DNA of 64,000 nt from Dehalobacter alkaniphilus (GCA_040500365.1 CP148031.1:3162001-3226000), one strand, 5' to 3'; shown: positions 53,945-63,144, counted from the stretch's first letter. The notes: generated by a model not told the origin, from the sequence alone. A program made the numbers and translations.

Positions 53945-55096
53945 CTATAGGTTATTTTTCGCGTCTTTTGGAGGTTTGGGCCCAAAAAACTGATAATAAT
54001 GGCACTCAATTCTTCCATTATATAATTTCCGGCTTTTATCCCACCTTTTTTTAATGAACCTTTCTGGTTTTGGCAGCGAAGTAAGCATCTGCAGCGACCA
54101 ATCTTCGAGTCTCTCCAGAACCTCGCCAAGTTCCTGATAAGCAGTTTCAGCTTCTTCTGCTGTTCCAAGCCTTTGCCCGTATGGAGGATTCGTAATGATA
54201 CAGCCATATTTAAATCTGGAGCGGACTTCTTTGACCGGCAGCCTCTGAAAAAATATTTTTCCTTCCAGACCTGCTTCTCTGGTGTGTTCCCTGGCTAAGC
54301 GTAAAGCAGCTGGATCAATATCCGAACCATAGATTGCAAGTTCCTCATTTCTTTGCCAGAGATCTTCTGCTTCTTCTCTTGCTTTTCGCCAATGTTTTTC
54401 CGCAATGTTCGTCCATCGTTCAGCCGAAAATGCCCTGGCCAGACCAGGTGCCCGGTTCTGCCCGATAAAAGCCGCTTCAATCGGAATCGTTCCTGTTCCG
54501 CAAAAAGGATCCAGAAGAACACGGTCGGGTTTCCAGTAGCTAAGATAGACCATTGCGGCAGCAAGTGTTTCTTTTAATGGAGCCTCCCCGGCCATTTGCC
54601 TATAGCCGCGTTTGTTTAATCCCTTACCGGAAGTATCGATGGTCAGCGTAACAGTATCTTTCAGAATAGAGACCTGTACGGCATAGAGGGCTCCTGTCTC
54701 TTCAAACCAGCTGACGCCATAGGTATCCTTCAGTCTCTCCACAATCGCTTTCTTAACGATCGCCTGGCAGTCTGGAACACTATGCAGCTGAGATTTAACC
54801 GATTTTCCGGTCACCGGAAAACAGGCGTCCACCGGCAACCATTCCTCCCAGGGCAATGCTTTCGTTTGCTGGAATAATTCCTCAAAGCTCCGGGCTTCAA
54901 ACTCACCCATCTTCAAACTGATACGGTCCGCACACCTCAGCCACAGATTGGCCCGGCAAATCCCTTCTTCATTTGTTGTCCATGATATCTTACCGTTCTG
55001 AACCTCTGTATTTTCATACCCCAGATTTTTAAGTTCCCGCGCAACGACAGCTTCAAGCCCAAATGCCGTTACTGCGACCAGTTCAACCCTTGCCAT
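53945..55096 (-). CDS. THUMP-domain RNA methyltransferase (RlmL/YpsC-like)
   Basis: 383 residues. N-terminal ferredoxin-like/THUMP region (about 1-155) and a Rossmann methyltransferase with LLDPFCGTGTIPIEAAFIG (about 195) and catalytic NPPYGQRLG (about 300). Matches YpsC/RlmL-type guanine-N2 methyltransferases acting on 23S rRNA. Start ATG 55096 with GGAGTG upstream. Confidence 0.9.
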   Translation of the reverse strand: MARVELVAVTAFGLEAVVARELKNLGYENTEVQNGKISWTTNEEGICRANLWLRCADRISLKMGEFEARSFEELFQQTKALPWEEWLPVDACFPVTGKSVKSQLHSVPDCQAIVKKAIVERLKDTYGVSWFEETGALYAVQVSILKDTVTLTIDTSGKGLNKRGYRQMAGEAPLKETLAAAMVYLSYWKPDRVLLDPFCGTGTIPIEAAFIGQNRAPGLARAFSAERWTNIAEKHWRKAREEAEDLWQRNEELAIYGSDIDPAALRLAREHTREAGLEGKIFFQRLPVKEVRSRFKYGCIITNPPYGQRLGTAEEAETAYQELGEVLERLEDWSLQMLTSLPKPERFIKKRWDKSRKLYNGRIECHYYQFFGPKPPKDAKNNL

Positions 55097-55367
55097 GCAA
55101 ACACTCCAGTAAAGCTAAATTTTACGCATAATCTACACATCAAAAAAATACAATATTTACTAACTTTTTTACGATAAATGACATTTCTTTCTGTAACCAA
55201 AATAAATGGACAGGCTTTAAAACCATTGGAAATAAACGATTTTCTTTTAAAAAACAGTCAAATTATTTTTTTTCGGCCTTTGACAGGCATCAACATTTTT
55301 CTTCCTTATTGTAGTGTATACTGATAAAGGTTGCAAAATAAGAAAATTTTAGAAGGAGGAACGACAG

Positions 55368-55763
55368 TTGAGGCCTGTTGTAATGGTCATCGACGACGAC
55401 ACAAGTATAGCCAATCTTCTGTCAACAATGCTAATTGGCAATGGCTATACTCCAATTATCGCGTCAAATGGATATTCAGCTCTTACTATGCTGAAGAGCT
55501 GCCCTCACCCAAATTTGATTCTCACAGACTATTCCATGCCTATACTCAATGGTTGCGAATTTATTGAGAAGATTTCAGCTCAAAAAAATCTGAAAGATAT
55601 CCCGGTAATTATGATTTCCGGTTCAGATATTGAAGAAAGGAAGCTGCCGAAAACCACAAATTTCAAGGGGATTATCCAGAAACCGTTTAAAATCAATACG
55701 GTTCTTGACGTTATCAAGCATCACGCAATCAATCATTGCGATTCTTCACTCTATCCTGCTTAA
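55368..55763 (+). CDS. Orphan single-domain response regulator
   Basis: 131 residues, receiver domain only: MVIDDDTS acidic pocket, phosphoacceptor in LILTDYSMPILNG (about 53), Ser in VIMISGSD, and Lys in IIQKPFKI. Starts at TTG 55368 with AGAAGGAGGA. No kinase or output gene adjoins it. Distinct from the Spo0F-like protein. Function unknown; may be a phosphate sink or relay. Confidence 0.85.
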   Translation: MRPVVMVIDDDTSIANLLSTMLIGNGYTPIIASNGYSALTMLKSCPHPNLILTDYSMPILNGCEFIEKISAQKNLKDIPVIMISGSDIEERKLPKTTNFKGIIQKPFKINTVLDVIKHHAINHCDSSLYPA

Positions 55764-55834
55764 ATTCCAAACAGAGTTTGCACATTCATTGATATATCGG
55801 AAAAGGCATCAAGTCAATAATAACCATAATACGC

Positions 55835-55863
55835 AAAAAAGGCAAAATTAATGCCTTTTTTTC
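55835..55863. terminator. Bidirectional terminator between receiver gene and ABC remnant
   Basis: Stem AAAAAAGGCA/TGCCTTTTTT (55835-55844 with 55852-55861), loop AAATTAA; A-rich on one side and T-rich on the other, so usable by both convergent genes. Confidence 0.8.
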
Positions 55864-55896
55864 TTTATGATCTTTAAGCAACCTGTCTCAGCAGTG

Positions 55897-56280
55897 TTAA
55901 AAGTCTTTGTTTTTATAGATTCGGACAGAAACCTTGAACGAAAGTACCAACAGAACCATTCCAACAACAAACATCATAAGGCAAATGACCGGACCGGCAT
56001 ACCCATTCAGTACCGCAGTAAGCTGCTCCAATTCCTGATTTGTGGTTTCCAATTCACCGGCAGGTATTTTTATCAACTGACCCATCGCGCCAATAAGCCC
56101 AAAAATAACAAACATAGAGATGAAATTGGCCCACCTGGAACGCATATAACCTAAACGGTAACCTTTTTCCAAACTGAATGTAACATCTGAAAGCTCAAAC
56201 TCCGAAAAATATTTTCCTAATCCCTGGATTTCCAGGATCAGACTGCTGCTGTTCCTTCTGACAGGGTCTGTTTCACTCAC
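55897..56280 (-). pseudogene. Fused remnant of an ABC ATPase and its ABC-2 permease
   Basis: 127-codon intact frame with two unrelated parts. Residues 14-44 (LILEIQGLGKYFSEFELSDV then TFSLEKGYRLG) are the first strands of an ABC ATPase, ending just before the Walker A loop should come. Residues 45-127 (RSRWANFISMFVIFGLIGAM, a second membrane helix, then VSVRIYKNKDF) are the C-terminus of an ABC-2 permease. A GntR (YtrA type) - ATPase - permease operon has lost about 1.5 kb or more, in frame. GTG start behind AAGGAGG. It could be expressed as a two-helix protein but cannot transport. Confidence 0.75.
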
Positions 56281-56298
56281 TTTATTATCCTCCTTATC

Positions 56299-56685
56299 TT
56301 ACTTTGCCGGGGTCATATCGTCATAGACGTTCTTTAATATTTCTGTGATTTCAGCGAGGCTTAAATTCAGAAGCCTGCTTTCCTTGACAACGTCTTTCAA
56401 CATTTCTTCAATCTGTTTTCGTTTATTTTCGATCCTTGCCTCACAGTTTTGCAGAGCAACAAAAGACCCCTTTCCCGGAACAGAGTAAATAAACTTCTCC
56501 CGTTCCAATTCCTCATAGGCTCTTTTGGTTGTAATGACACTGATACGCAAATCCTTCCCAAGCTGCCTGATCGAAGGAAGCATTTCCCCCTCGGTCAGAT
56601 CTCCAGCCAGGATCAATGTTTTGATCTGATTGATGATTTGCTGATAGATCGGTTCTCCGCTCATGTGTGAAATAATGATATTCAT
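56299..56685 (-). CDS. GntR-family regulator, YtrA subfamily
   Basis: 128 residues. N-terminal winged helix (PIYQQIINQIKTLILAGDLT, LPSIRQLGKDLRISVITTKR) and a short C-terminal dimerisation helix typical of YtrA regulators, which control ABC transporters encoded next to them. 18 bp ahead of the deleted transporter. The 55-bp palindromic operator-promoter upstream implies autoregulation. The regulator appears intact even though its main target is gone. Confidence 0.88.
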   Translation of the reverse strand: MNIIISHMSGEPIYQQIINQIKTLILAGDLTEGEMLPSIRQLGKDLRISVITTKRAYEELEREKFIYSVPGKGSFVALQNCEARIENKRKQIEEMLKDVVKESRLLNLSLAEITEILKNVYDDMTPAK

Positions 56686-56717
56686 GCATCATCCTCATTT
56701 ATTTAAAGCTAAACCCG

Positions 56718-56774
56718 GACAAGAGAGAGCATACTGTATATATATAATATATACAGTATGCTCTCTCTTGTCAA
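56718..56774 (-). promoter_or_regulatory. 55-bp palindromic operator-promoter of the gntR unit
   Basis: Perfect 26-bp arms (56718-56743 and 56747-56772; GACAAGAGAGAGCATACTGT then ATATAT, inverted) around a 3-nt centre. Embedded in it, on the minus strand, are -35 TTGACA (56769-56774), a 17-bp spacer and -10 TATATT (56746-56751). A dimeric GntR bound here would block polymerase. Confidence 0.85.
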
Positions 56775-56870
56775 CGATTCTTTATTGTCCGTTTCTTTCA
56801 TAAAATTCAATAACCGTTTCAAAAGGCACTAATAAAAAGATATGTAAGACTATGTCGGAAAGGAGTAGCT

Positions 56871-57422
56871 ATGCAGATAAAAACATTATTAAAGACCGCA
56901 TGCGCCGTGGTTGTTGCCTTGCTAATCCAATATCTATATCTGGAAGGACCGGCAATTGCATCCTTCCAAAACGACCGGACGTATGAATATCAGGTGGATA
57001 ATTATGCAGTCAAAGCACAATTTCCAGCTACAACTGAAGTGCATTTGACTCCCGACAAAGGAGAGGAAATGCGTCTGAACATCTATTTTACGGACAATAA
57101 ACTCAGCTTCAGGGGATATCTCCAGATCTGGCGGGCAGCCGACCTTGAGCATTTCCTTCAAGACAGCAAAGCCAGAAGTACTTATAACTTTATAAGTTAT
57201 GTTCTAAAACGTACGTCCTTAAATCATTGGAACGGATTTGAAGAAAGCTGGTCAGCTGATTTTGGCGAAAATGTTATAAGCTCGCAGGAATACTGGCTGG
57301 AATTGAACGAAAACAACGAAGTTGTCAGAATCTCCTTTTTTACCGATCAGGCTTTTTTCCCGGACAGCACGAGCAGCGCCATTCGTTCGATCCTGGATTC
57401 TATATCTGTCAAAAATCACTGA
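56871..57422 (+). CDS. Exported or membrane-anchored protein, unknown function
   Basis: 183 residues with an N-terminal signal or anchor (TACAVVVALLIQYLYLEGPA, about 9-28) and a soluble mixed alpha/beta domain of about 150 residues, with aromatic-rich strands (YEYQVDNYAVKAQF, RGYLQIWRA, FEESWSADFGEN). I do not recognise the family; the pattern resembles PsbP-like or lipoprotein-type sensor domains, but this is weak. Ribosome site AAAGGAG. Possibly divergently controlled with gntR through the palindrome. Confidence 0.65.
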   Translation: MQIKTLLKTACAVVVALLIQYLYLEGPAIASFQNDRTYEYQVDNYAVKAQFPATTEVHLTPDKGEEMRLNIYFTDNKLSFRGYLQIWRAADLEHFLQDSKARSTYNFISYVLKRTSLNHWNGFEESWSADFGENVISSQEYWLELNENNEVVRISFFTDQAFFPDSTSSAIRSILDSISVKNH

Positions 57423-57461
57423 TTTGTTTACTGCTCATCTTGTTAACTCACTCGTACCACG

Positions 57462-58298
57462 TCAACTCACTAGTTTCACCAGCACAATTTCTGGTCTGCT
57501 GCAGAACCTGAATGGGAAATGGGTACTTTCCCCTAAGCCGCAATTGATGATCATACTTGTGTTTTTATACTGAAACTCTCCATAATCATACTTTGGAAAC
57601 AACGCTTGTCCCGGAACATAAATAGCCCCGAGCAGCGGCAGCCTAATTTGTCCACCGTGCGTATGCCCGGCAAGCACCAATTCTATGTCATCCCCGGCTG
57701 CTTTCGTTAAAATATCGGGAGCATGAGCCAGCAGTATTTTCGGGGCCTGATCGGATATCCGGCCTGTGGCCTTACTCAAGTCATCCCTGTGCGTATACGG
57801 ATCATTGACCCCGACGATCCAAATATGGGAATTTCCGATGCTGTACGTATACGCCTCGTTTTGAAGAACATGCACTCCCTCATTAATCAGAGGCTCCCGG
57901 ATATGAAACTGATAACGCCATTCGTGATTGCCCGACACAAAGAAAATTGGTTTGGGACGAAGCCCTTGAATCAATTCCCGGGCGGCGGTGAAATCAGCAT
58001 TATCTTTATCAATGAAATCACCGGTAAGCGCGACCATATCAAAGCTGAATTGATGGATCAAATCAAGCAGGGTCTTTTGCTCCCGGCCATATCTTTTGCT
58101 ATGCAAATCCGTCAGATGCAGAATCGTGAATCCCTCAAATTCTTTGGGCAAATTGGCAATCGAAACGCGGTACTCAGTTACAGCAACTGAATACCGCTCG
58201 TAATATAGAAAAAAGGTGGTTCCGATTATCCCGATTCCACCTGCAATGAACTGACGGCGAGTCAAATGATATTTACGCAGAAGATGACCTCCCTCCAC
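57462..58298 (-). CDS. Tat-exported calcineurin-like metallophosphoesterase
   Basis: 278 residues. A twin-arginine signal (TRRQFIAGGIGIIGTTFFLY) precedes the phosphoesterase core: HLTDLHSKRYG, ALTGDFIDKDN, FVSGNHEW, and LAGHTHGGQIRLP carry the two-metal ligands. Resembles B. subtilis YkuE, a Tat substrate held at the cell wall. Natural substrate unknown. Confidence 0.88.
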   Translation of the reverse strand: MEGGHLLRKYHLTRRQFIAGGIGIIGTTFFLYYERYSVAVTEYRVSIANLPKEFEGFTILHLTDLHSKRYGREQKTLLDLIHQFSFDMVALTGDFIDKDNADFTAARELIQGLRPKPIFFVSGNHEWRYQFHIREPLINEGVHVLQNEAYTYSIGNSHIWIVGVNDPYTHRDDLSKATGRISDQAPKILLAHAPDILTKAAGDDIELVLAGHTHGGQIRLPLLGAIYVPGQALFPKYDYGEFQYKNTSMIINCGLGESTHFPFRFCSRPEIVLVKLVS

Positions 58299-58342
58299 CC
58301 CCAGCCGTTCCTCTATCTTTTAGGGAATGACTGAATTAAGTG

Positions 58343-58349
58343 ATATAAT
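58343..58349 (+). promoter_or_regulatory. Candidate extended -10 promoter of hflX
   Basis: TGATATAAT (58341-58349) fits an extended -10 (TGnTATAAT), about 55 bp upstream of the hflX start. No -35 match is seen at 17 bp, as often with extended -10 promoters. Confidence 0.4.
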
Positions 58350-58403
58350 ACTGTTATTATACATGATCAATGTCTTCTTTCCTAATCTTACCACAGGGAG
58401 GAA

Positions 58404-60215
58404 TTGCCTTTGCTACAGGTTAACGGTGAAATAGAAGGTATAAAAAACAGTATTCTTGAAAAATTAAACAGTTTCTATACTTACCAAATCCCTAGAGACC
58501 ATTTGTGGACACAGGAACTCATTGAACAACTTGCCGAAATCTCTTCGCAGGTGAACAAGGAAATTGCCGTGTATGCCGACCGCAAAGGCCGGATCACCGA
58601 TGTCAGCATAGGAAATCACAGTACCGTGAAGCTGGCTGAAGTGGAGCAGAAACGCAGCCTGCAGCGCCTTTCGGGCACCCGCTGTATTCATACCCATCCC
58701 AAGAGCAGCGGTTTATTGTCTTCCATGGACATCAGTTCTCTGAAGCAGTTGAATCTCGATGCAATGATCGCCATCGGGATCCGGAATAACCGCGCTGAGG
58801 ACCTTTATGTCGGCATTCTGTCACCCACGAACATTGAGGAGGTCAATATTTTCGGACCCCTTGCGGCTGATATAGATGACTTTGCGTTGCTCTTTCAAAA
58901 TATCGAAGATGCCGACAATATACTCAGGAAATTGCCTACAGAAAAAGCCAAAACAAGTGAACGTGCCATACTGGTTGGACTGCAGACACGGTACAGCAGA
59001 GACCTGTACGGAATCAGTGAAGCGGAAGTCTCGTTTGCCGAGCTTGAAGAGCTGGCCAAAACAGCCGGGGCCTTGATTGTTGGCCATTTAATGCAAAAAA
59101 AAGAAACCCGCGATTCCTCAACGATCATCGGCCCGGGCAAGCTCGAAGAACTTCAGCAAATGATTCAGACAGGCCAGGCTGATCTGGTTATCTTCGACGA
59201 AGAATTAACCGGCACCCAGCAGCGCATCCTCGAAGAAAAGCTGGGGTTGAAAGTTCTGTCCCGTACAGGCCTGATTCTGGATATATTCGCCCAGCATGCC
59301 CGTTCCAGGGAAGGAATCCTGCAAGTAGAGCTAGCCCAGCTCAAATATAGACTCCCCCGCCTGACAGGAACCGGTGTGGCGCTTTCCCGTCTTGGAGGCG
59401 GCATCGGAACAAGGGGACCGGGTGAAACAAAACTGGAAACCGACCGTCGTCATATCCGCTCCCGGATCGCTCATCTGAGAGAACGCCTTGACGATATCCG
59501 TAGACAACGCGGTGTTCTCCGCGGAAACCGCCAAAAAAACAATATCCCGGTTCTGTCCATTGTCGGTTATACCAATGCCGGGAAATCTACCCTTTTAAAT
59601 GCGTTGTGCGGCTCGGATGTCTTGGCCGAGGACAAACTGTTTGCTACGCTTGATCCGACAACCCGCAAGCTTCCCTTAAATAACGGCAGTACGGTCCTGC
59701 TTTCTGATACGGTAGGCTTTATTCGAAGACTTCCGCCTAATTTGCTCGATGCCTTTAAATCAACCCTGGAGGAAGTCGTATTATCCGACCAGATTTTGAT
59801 TGTGGCTGATGCTGCTGATCCTCAGGTCGAAGACCACATCCGGATTGTCGATGAAATCCTGGCAGAACTTGGTGCAGGCAGTAAACCGACCCTGATCGTC
59901 CTCAATAAAGTTGACCGTTTGCATCCGGACAACCGGATCAGCTTGTGGCGCGAAACTCGGCCTGTTGTAGAAATTTCTGCTTTGCAGAGGAGCGGGTTGG
60001 AAGAACTGAAGCAGGCCATCGAGAAAGAACTGTTCAGTGACCACATTCGGGTTAGTCTGGAAATTCCTGTTTCCGACGGAGCCGCATTGGCCTGGCTATA
60101 TGCGAATACGAAAGTTCTTGAAGTCGTCTATGACGAACAAGTTACCCACGTCGAAGCGGAACTCGCCGCTTCCTTACTGAGCACTGTGGAGAGGTATAGA
60201 GTCTCTGCTCCATGA
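58404..60215 (+). CDS. hflX: GTPase HflX with N-terminal JAMM-like domain
   Basis: 603 residues, about 170-180 longer than usual HflX. The standard part (about 190-603) has the HflX N-domain (GTQQRILEEKLGLKVLSRTG), the glycine-rich GTRGPGETKLETDRR, G1 GYTNAGKSTLLN near 387, G3 DTVGFIRRLP and G4 NKVD. HflX splits stalled 70S ribosomes. The added N-terminus (1-185) contains E53 and H96-x-H98-x7-S106-x2-D109 (HTHPKSSGLLSSMD), the exact spacing of the JAMM/MPN+ zinc-protease motif also seen in RadC. TTG start with CAGGGAGGAA. See findings. Confidence 0.93.
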   Translation: MPLLQVNGEIEGIKNSILEKLNSFYTYQIPRDHLWTQELIEQLAEISSQVNKEIAVYADRKGRITDVSIGNHSTVKLAEVEQKRSLQRLSGTRCIHTHPKSSGLLSSMDISSLKQLNLDAMIAIGIRNNRAEDLYVGILSPTNIEEVNIFGPLAADIDDFALLFQNIEDADNILRKLPTEKAKTSERAILVGLQTRYSRDLYGISEAEVSFAELEELAKTAGALIVGHLMQKKETRDSSTIIGPGKLEELQQMIQTGQADLVIFDEELTGTQQRILEEKLGLKVLSRTGLILDIFAQHARSREGILQVELAQLKYRLPRLTGTGVALSRLGGGIGTRGPGETKLETDRRHIRSRIAHLRERLDDIRRQRGVLRGNRQKNNIPVLSIVGYTNAGKSTLLNALCGSDVLAEDKLFATLDPTTRKLPLNNGSTVLLSDTVGFIRRLPPNLLDAFKSTLEEVVLSDQILIVADAADPQVEDHIRIVDEILAELGAGSKPTLIVLNKVDRLHPDNRISLWRETRPVVEISALQRSGLEELKQAIEKELFSDHIRVSLEIPVSDGAALAWLYANTKVLEVVYDEQVTHVEAELAASLLSTVERYRVSAP

Positions 60216-60268
60216 TAGCACTGTTCATGCCTCTGAACCGGTACCACTGCCTTTCACTTTTCGTTATA

Positions 60269-61210
60269 TTACAGTTGACTTACGGCTACTTCAATTAACA
60301 AACCAATGGTAAGCAAAATCCCAAAAAGTGTATTGGTCTGAGCCACACTTTTCATTCCCGGCATCATTTCAGCCGGGAATTTTTTATTGCGGAATCCGTT
60401 CAAGGCCTGAAGAGCATTCGGAATACTCAGCAGGACCAATAGTGCCCAGACAGGCAGAACACCTGCCAAGGTAAGTACAACTACCCAAAGATTGGCCACC
60501 AGGAACATTCCCGCCATGAATTGTACAGCCCTGCGGTGTCCCAACAGAATGGCGAGTGTATGACGCCCGTTCAGCTGATCCCCTTCCCGGTCACGTATGT
60601 TGTTGGACATCATGATTGCTCCGATTAGAATCAGATTCGGAACAGAAATTAAAAAGACGTCCCAGTTAATGCTGCCGGTCTGAACAAAATAGGCAATCAA
60701 AATAATTCCTGATCCCATAAAGAGCCCGGCCAGTAATTCTCCAAAAGGGGTGTAGGCAATCGGGTAAGGCCCACCTGTGTACAAATAACCGACAGCCATA
60801 CAGCCCAGGCCAATCAGGGCCAGCCACCAACTGCTGCTACTGCAGATGTAAATACCCAGCAGTGATGCAATCAGCAAACAAACCAAAGCCAGATTTAGAA
60901 CTGTCCCTGCTTTTATTCCGTCCCTGGTGATTGCACCGGCGATGCCAACGGATTCCGCTGTATCCAGTCCCCGGATAAAATCGTAATACTCATTAAACAT
61001 ATTCGTGGCTGCCTGGATTAAGATTGAAGCAATCAGCATTGCCGCTACCAGTCCCCAGTTTAAGCCGTCTCTAATCTGCCAAGCCAGTGCCGAACCAATC
61101 AGAACCGGTATGAATGAGGCCGTAAGGGTGTGCGGACGAAACAGCCGCCATAAAACCTCCCTGCGGTTTGATTGCATCTTGGCCCCCGAAGGGGATGATT
61201 TCGTTTCCAT
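60269..61210 (-). CDS. menA: 1,4-Dihydroxy-2-naphthoate polyprenyltransferase
   Basis: 313 residues, UbiA superfamily with about eight to nine membrane helices. The two Asp-rich motifs are NMFNEYYDFIRGLD (about residue 85) and MSNNIRDREGDQLNGRH (about 205), which bind the prenyl diphosphate through Mg. Adds the isoprenoid tail in menaquinone synthesis. Menaquinone is the electron carrier in anaerobic respiration, including that of organohalide-respiring relatives. Confidence 0.92.
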   Translation of the reverse strand: METKSSPSGAKMQSNRREVLWRLFRPHTLTASFIPVLIGSALAWQIRDGLNWGLVAAMLIASILIQAATNMFNEYYDFIRGLDTAESVGIAGAITRDGIKAGTVLNLALVCLLIASLLGIYICSSSSWWLALIGLGCMAVGYLYTGGPYPIAYTPFGELLAGLFMGSGIILIAYFVQTGSINWDVFLISVPNLILIGAIMMSNNIRDREGDQLNGRHTLAILLGHRRAVQFMAGMFLVANLWVVVLTLAGVLPVWALLVLLSIPNALQALNGFRNKKFPAEMMPGMKSVAQTNTLFGILLTIGLLIEVAVSQL

Positions 61211-61276
61211 TATGATTGCTCCTTTGATTCAGTCTATGATTATTCAGTCTCTCATCATTCATTCGAGGTTCGTGTT

Positions 61277-61906
61277 TTATCTTGTGCTGGTCAGAAGCTT
61301 AAAGCCGAGTGCTCCAAAGATGGTCGCCGAGACAATGTTCATAACCATGGAAAACCTGGGCTTCTTTAAAATCCAATTCCCTAGAGATCCGGCCGAGTAA
61401 CCGATAAGCCCAAAAATCAGCGCAACAAGCCCCATAAAGATAAGCCCTAAGAATATCATCTGCAAAGGAACGCTGCCAAATTCAGAATTGACAAACTGAG
61501 GCAGGAATGCCAGGAAAAAAAGGGCAACTTTCGGATTGAAAGCATTCATATAGAAACCTCGCAGCAACAGGCCGCGGTGACCGGACCCTTGTTGGTCAAC
61601 ACCGGCAGTCAGCGGGTCATTCCGATGTTTGATCGCTTTATATGCCAAATAAAAAAGATAAAGCGCCCCGCAGGTTTTAAACAGAACAAAGGCGACTTCT
61701 GACGTCTTGAATATGACAGATAGCCCCAGCGCCGCGGCCAACGTATGAACCGAATTACCCAGCGTCAGCCCGATTGAAGTAAAAATGCCTGCCTTCTTTC
61801 CCTTGGCTATACCCTGGGTTATCAAAAATACAATGTCCGGACCGGGTGCCAGGATCAGTACAATGGACGAGGTAATAAACAGCAGGACCGCAGATAATGA
61901 AAACAC
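61277..61906 (-). CDS. LysE/RhtB family exporter
   Basis: 209 residues, six predicted membrane helices, with LILAPGPDIVFLITQGIAKG and FYMNAFNPKVALFFLAFLPQ, which are the LysE-family signatures. Members export amino acids or small metabolites. GTG start behind GAGGAAG, only 2 bp after larC, so likely translationally coupled. Substrate unknown. Confidence 0.88.
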   Translation of the reverse strand: MFSLSAVLLFITSSIVLILAPGPDIVFLITQGIAKGKKAGIFTSIGLTLGNSVHTLAAALGLSVIFKTSEVAFVLFKTCGALYLFYLAYKAIKHRNDPLTAGVDQQGSGHRGLLLRGFYMNAFNPKVALFFLAFLPQFVNSEFGSVPLQMIFLGLIFMGLVALIFGLIGYSAGSLGNWILKKPRFSMVMNIVSATIFGALGFKLLTSTR

Positions 61907-61908
61907 GT

Positions 61909-63144
61909 TCAGTTCTTCCTCTCTTGATCTAAAGCTCTGGATCGATTGCCTTTGGGCAGCAGCCTGTAAACCTCAGCATAGATTTCGCTTAAGGGAAGGT
62001 CATGCTCCCTGGCAAGTCTTTTACAGTCTTCATATTCAGGTTTCGATTTGATTCTTTCCGCATCCAAATAAGAACATTTTACGTTGACCGGACCGTGCCG
62101 GGTCTGCACCAGCATATTCTCCCGGCGGAGCATCGTTTTTTCAACTGGATAACTGCGCAAGCCAATCGCCGATGTTTCCCGCAAAATAACTTCCCCGACA
62201 GCTGAAATCCCTTCCTTGTTGACTAAAGCGCTTAATTTTGACCCCGGCCGCCCCTTCTTCATGATCACCGGCGTTTTAAAGACGTCCAGGGCTCCGGCAG
62301 CAACCATCTTTTCTTCAATATATTCATAGAACTCCGGATTCATATCATCAATATTCGTTTCCAGTATCCACTGTCTTTCCTGCTGTCTGAATCCGGGAGC
62401 AGTCTTTTCAGCTCTCTCCCCAAGATATACCCGTAAAATATTGGGTATTTCCAAATCCCGCCGGCCGATCCCATAACCGGTCCGGTGAATGATCAGATCC
62501 GCATTGTCCGTATATTCTTGAACATTCGCAGCCAGAATAGCCGCTCCTGTAGGCGTCGTCGTCTCAAAAGGCACGATTCCGGTCTTTACCGGGACACCCT
62601 GGAGCAGCTCTGTTACGGCCGGTGCCGGAACTGGAAGCAGGCCGTGCTCACAGCGCACAAATCCACCACCAAGTTCCACACTGGAAGCGACGATCCTGTC
62701 AGCTTGCAAGTATTCCAGGCAAACAGCCGACCCGACAATATCAAGAATCGCATCCACAGCCCCGACCTCATGAAAATGGACTTGCTCGGCCTTTATTCCA
62801 TGAACCTTTGCTTCCGCATCCGCCAGAATGGCAAATGTCCGGATGCTTCTGTCTTTCATAGCTGCTGACAAATCACTTTCCCTGATCATTTTAGTGATAT
62901 CAGCCAACGTTCTCCCCTGCTGGCCGGAATGGTGGCTCACGGAGTCTTCAACCGTTATCTCTACGCGTGTGCCTTCAATTCCATGTTTGCTTTCAGCACG
63001 GATGTTCATTGTATATTGCTCATTGATTTGAAGTTTAGCCAGCTCAGCGAGCAGATGATCCTCTGGGACGCCAAGATCGAGCATCGCTCCGAGATTCATA
63101 TCTCCACTTATGCCGCTGAAACAGTCATAATAGATTACTTTCAT
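61909..63144 (-). CDS. larC: Nickel insertion protein LarC
   Basis: 411 residues from ATG 63144 (AGAGGTGG upstream); the frame extends to 63222 with no similarity. MKVIYYDCFSGISGDMNLGA and a long C-terminal DUF111 region (ILETNIDDMNPEFYEYIEEK, MKKGRPGSKLSALV). LarC uses CTP to insert Ni into the pyridinium pincer cofactor for lactate racemase. larA, larB and larE are not adjacent. The histidine-rich stretch seen in some homologues is only partly present (SVSHHSGQQ, about 90). Confidence 0.9.
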   Translation of the reverse strand: MKVIYYDCFSGISGDMNLGAMLDLGVPEDHLLAELAKLQINEQYTMNIRAESKHGIEGTRVEITVEDSVSHHSGQQGRTLADITKMIRESDLSAAMKDRSIRTFAILADAEAKVHGIKAEQVHFHEVGAVDAILDIVGSAVCLEYLQADRIVASSVELGGGFVRCEHGLLPVPAPAVTELLQGVPVKTGIVPFETTTPTGAAILAANVQEYTDNADLIIHRTGYGIGRRDLEIPNILRVYLGERAEKTAPGFRQQERQWILETNIDDMNPEFYEYIEEKMVAAGALDVFKTPVIMKKGRPGSKLSALVNKEGISAVGEVILRETSAIGLRSYPVEKTMLRRENMLVQTRHGPVNVKCSYLDAERIKSKPEYEDCKRLAREHDLPLSEIYAEVYRLLPKGNRSRALDQERKN

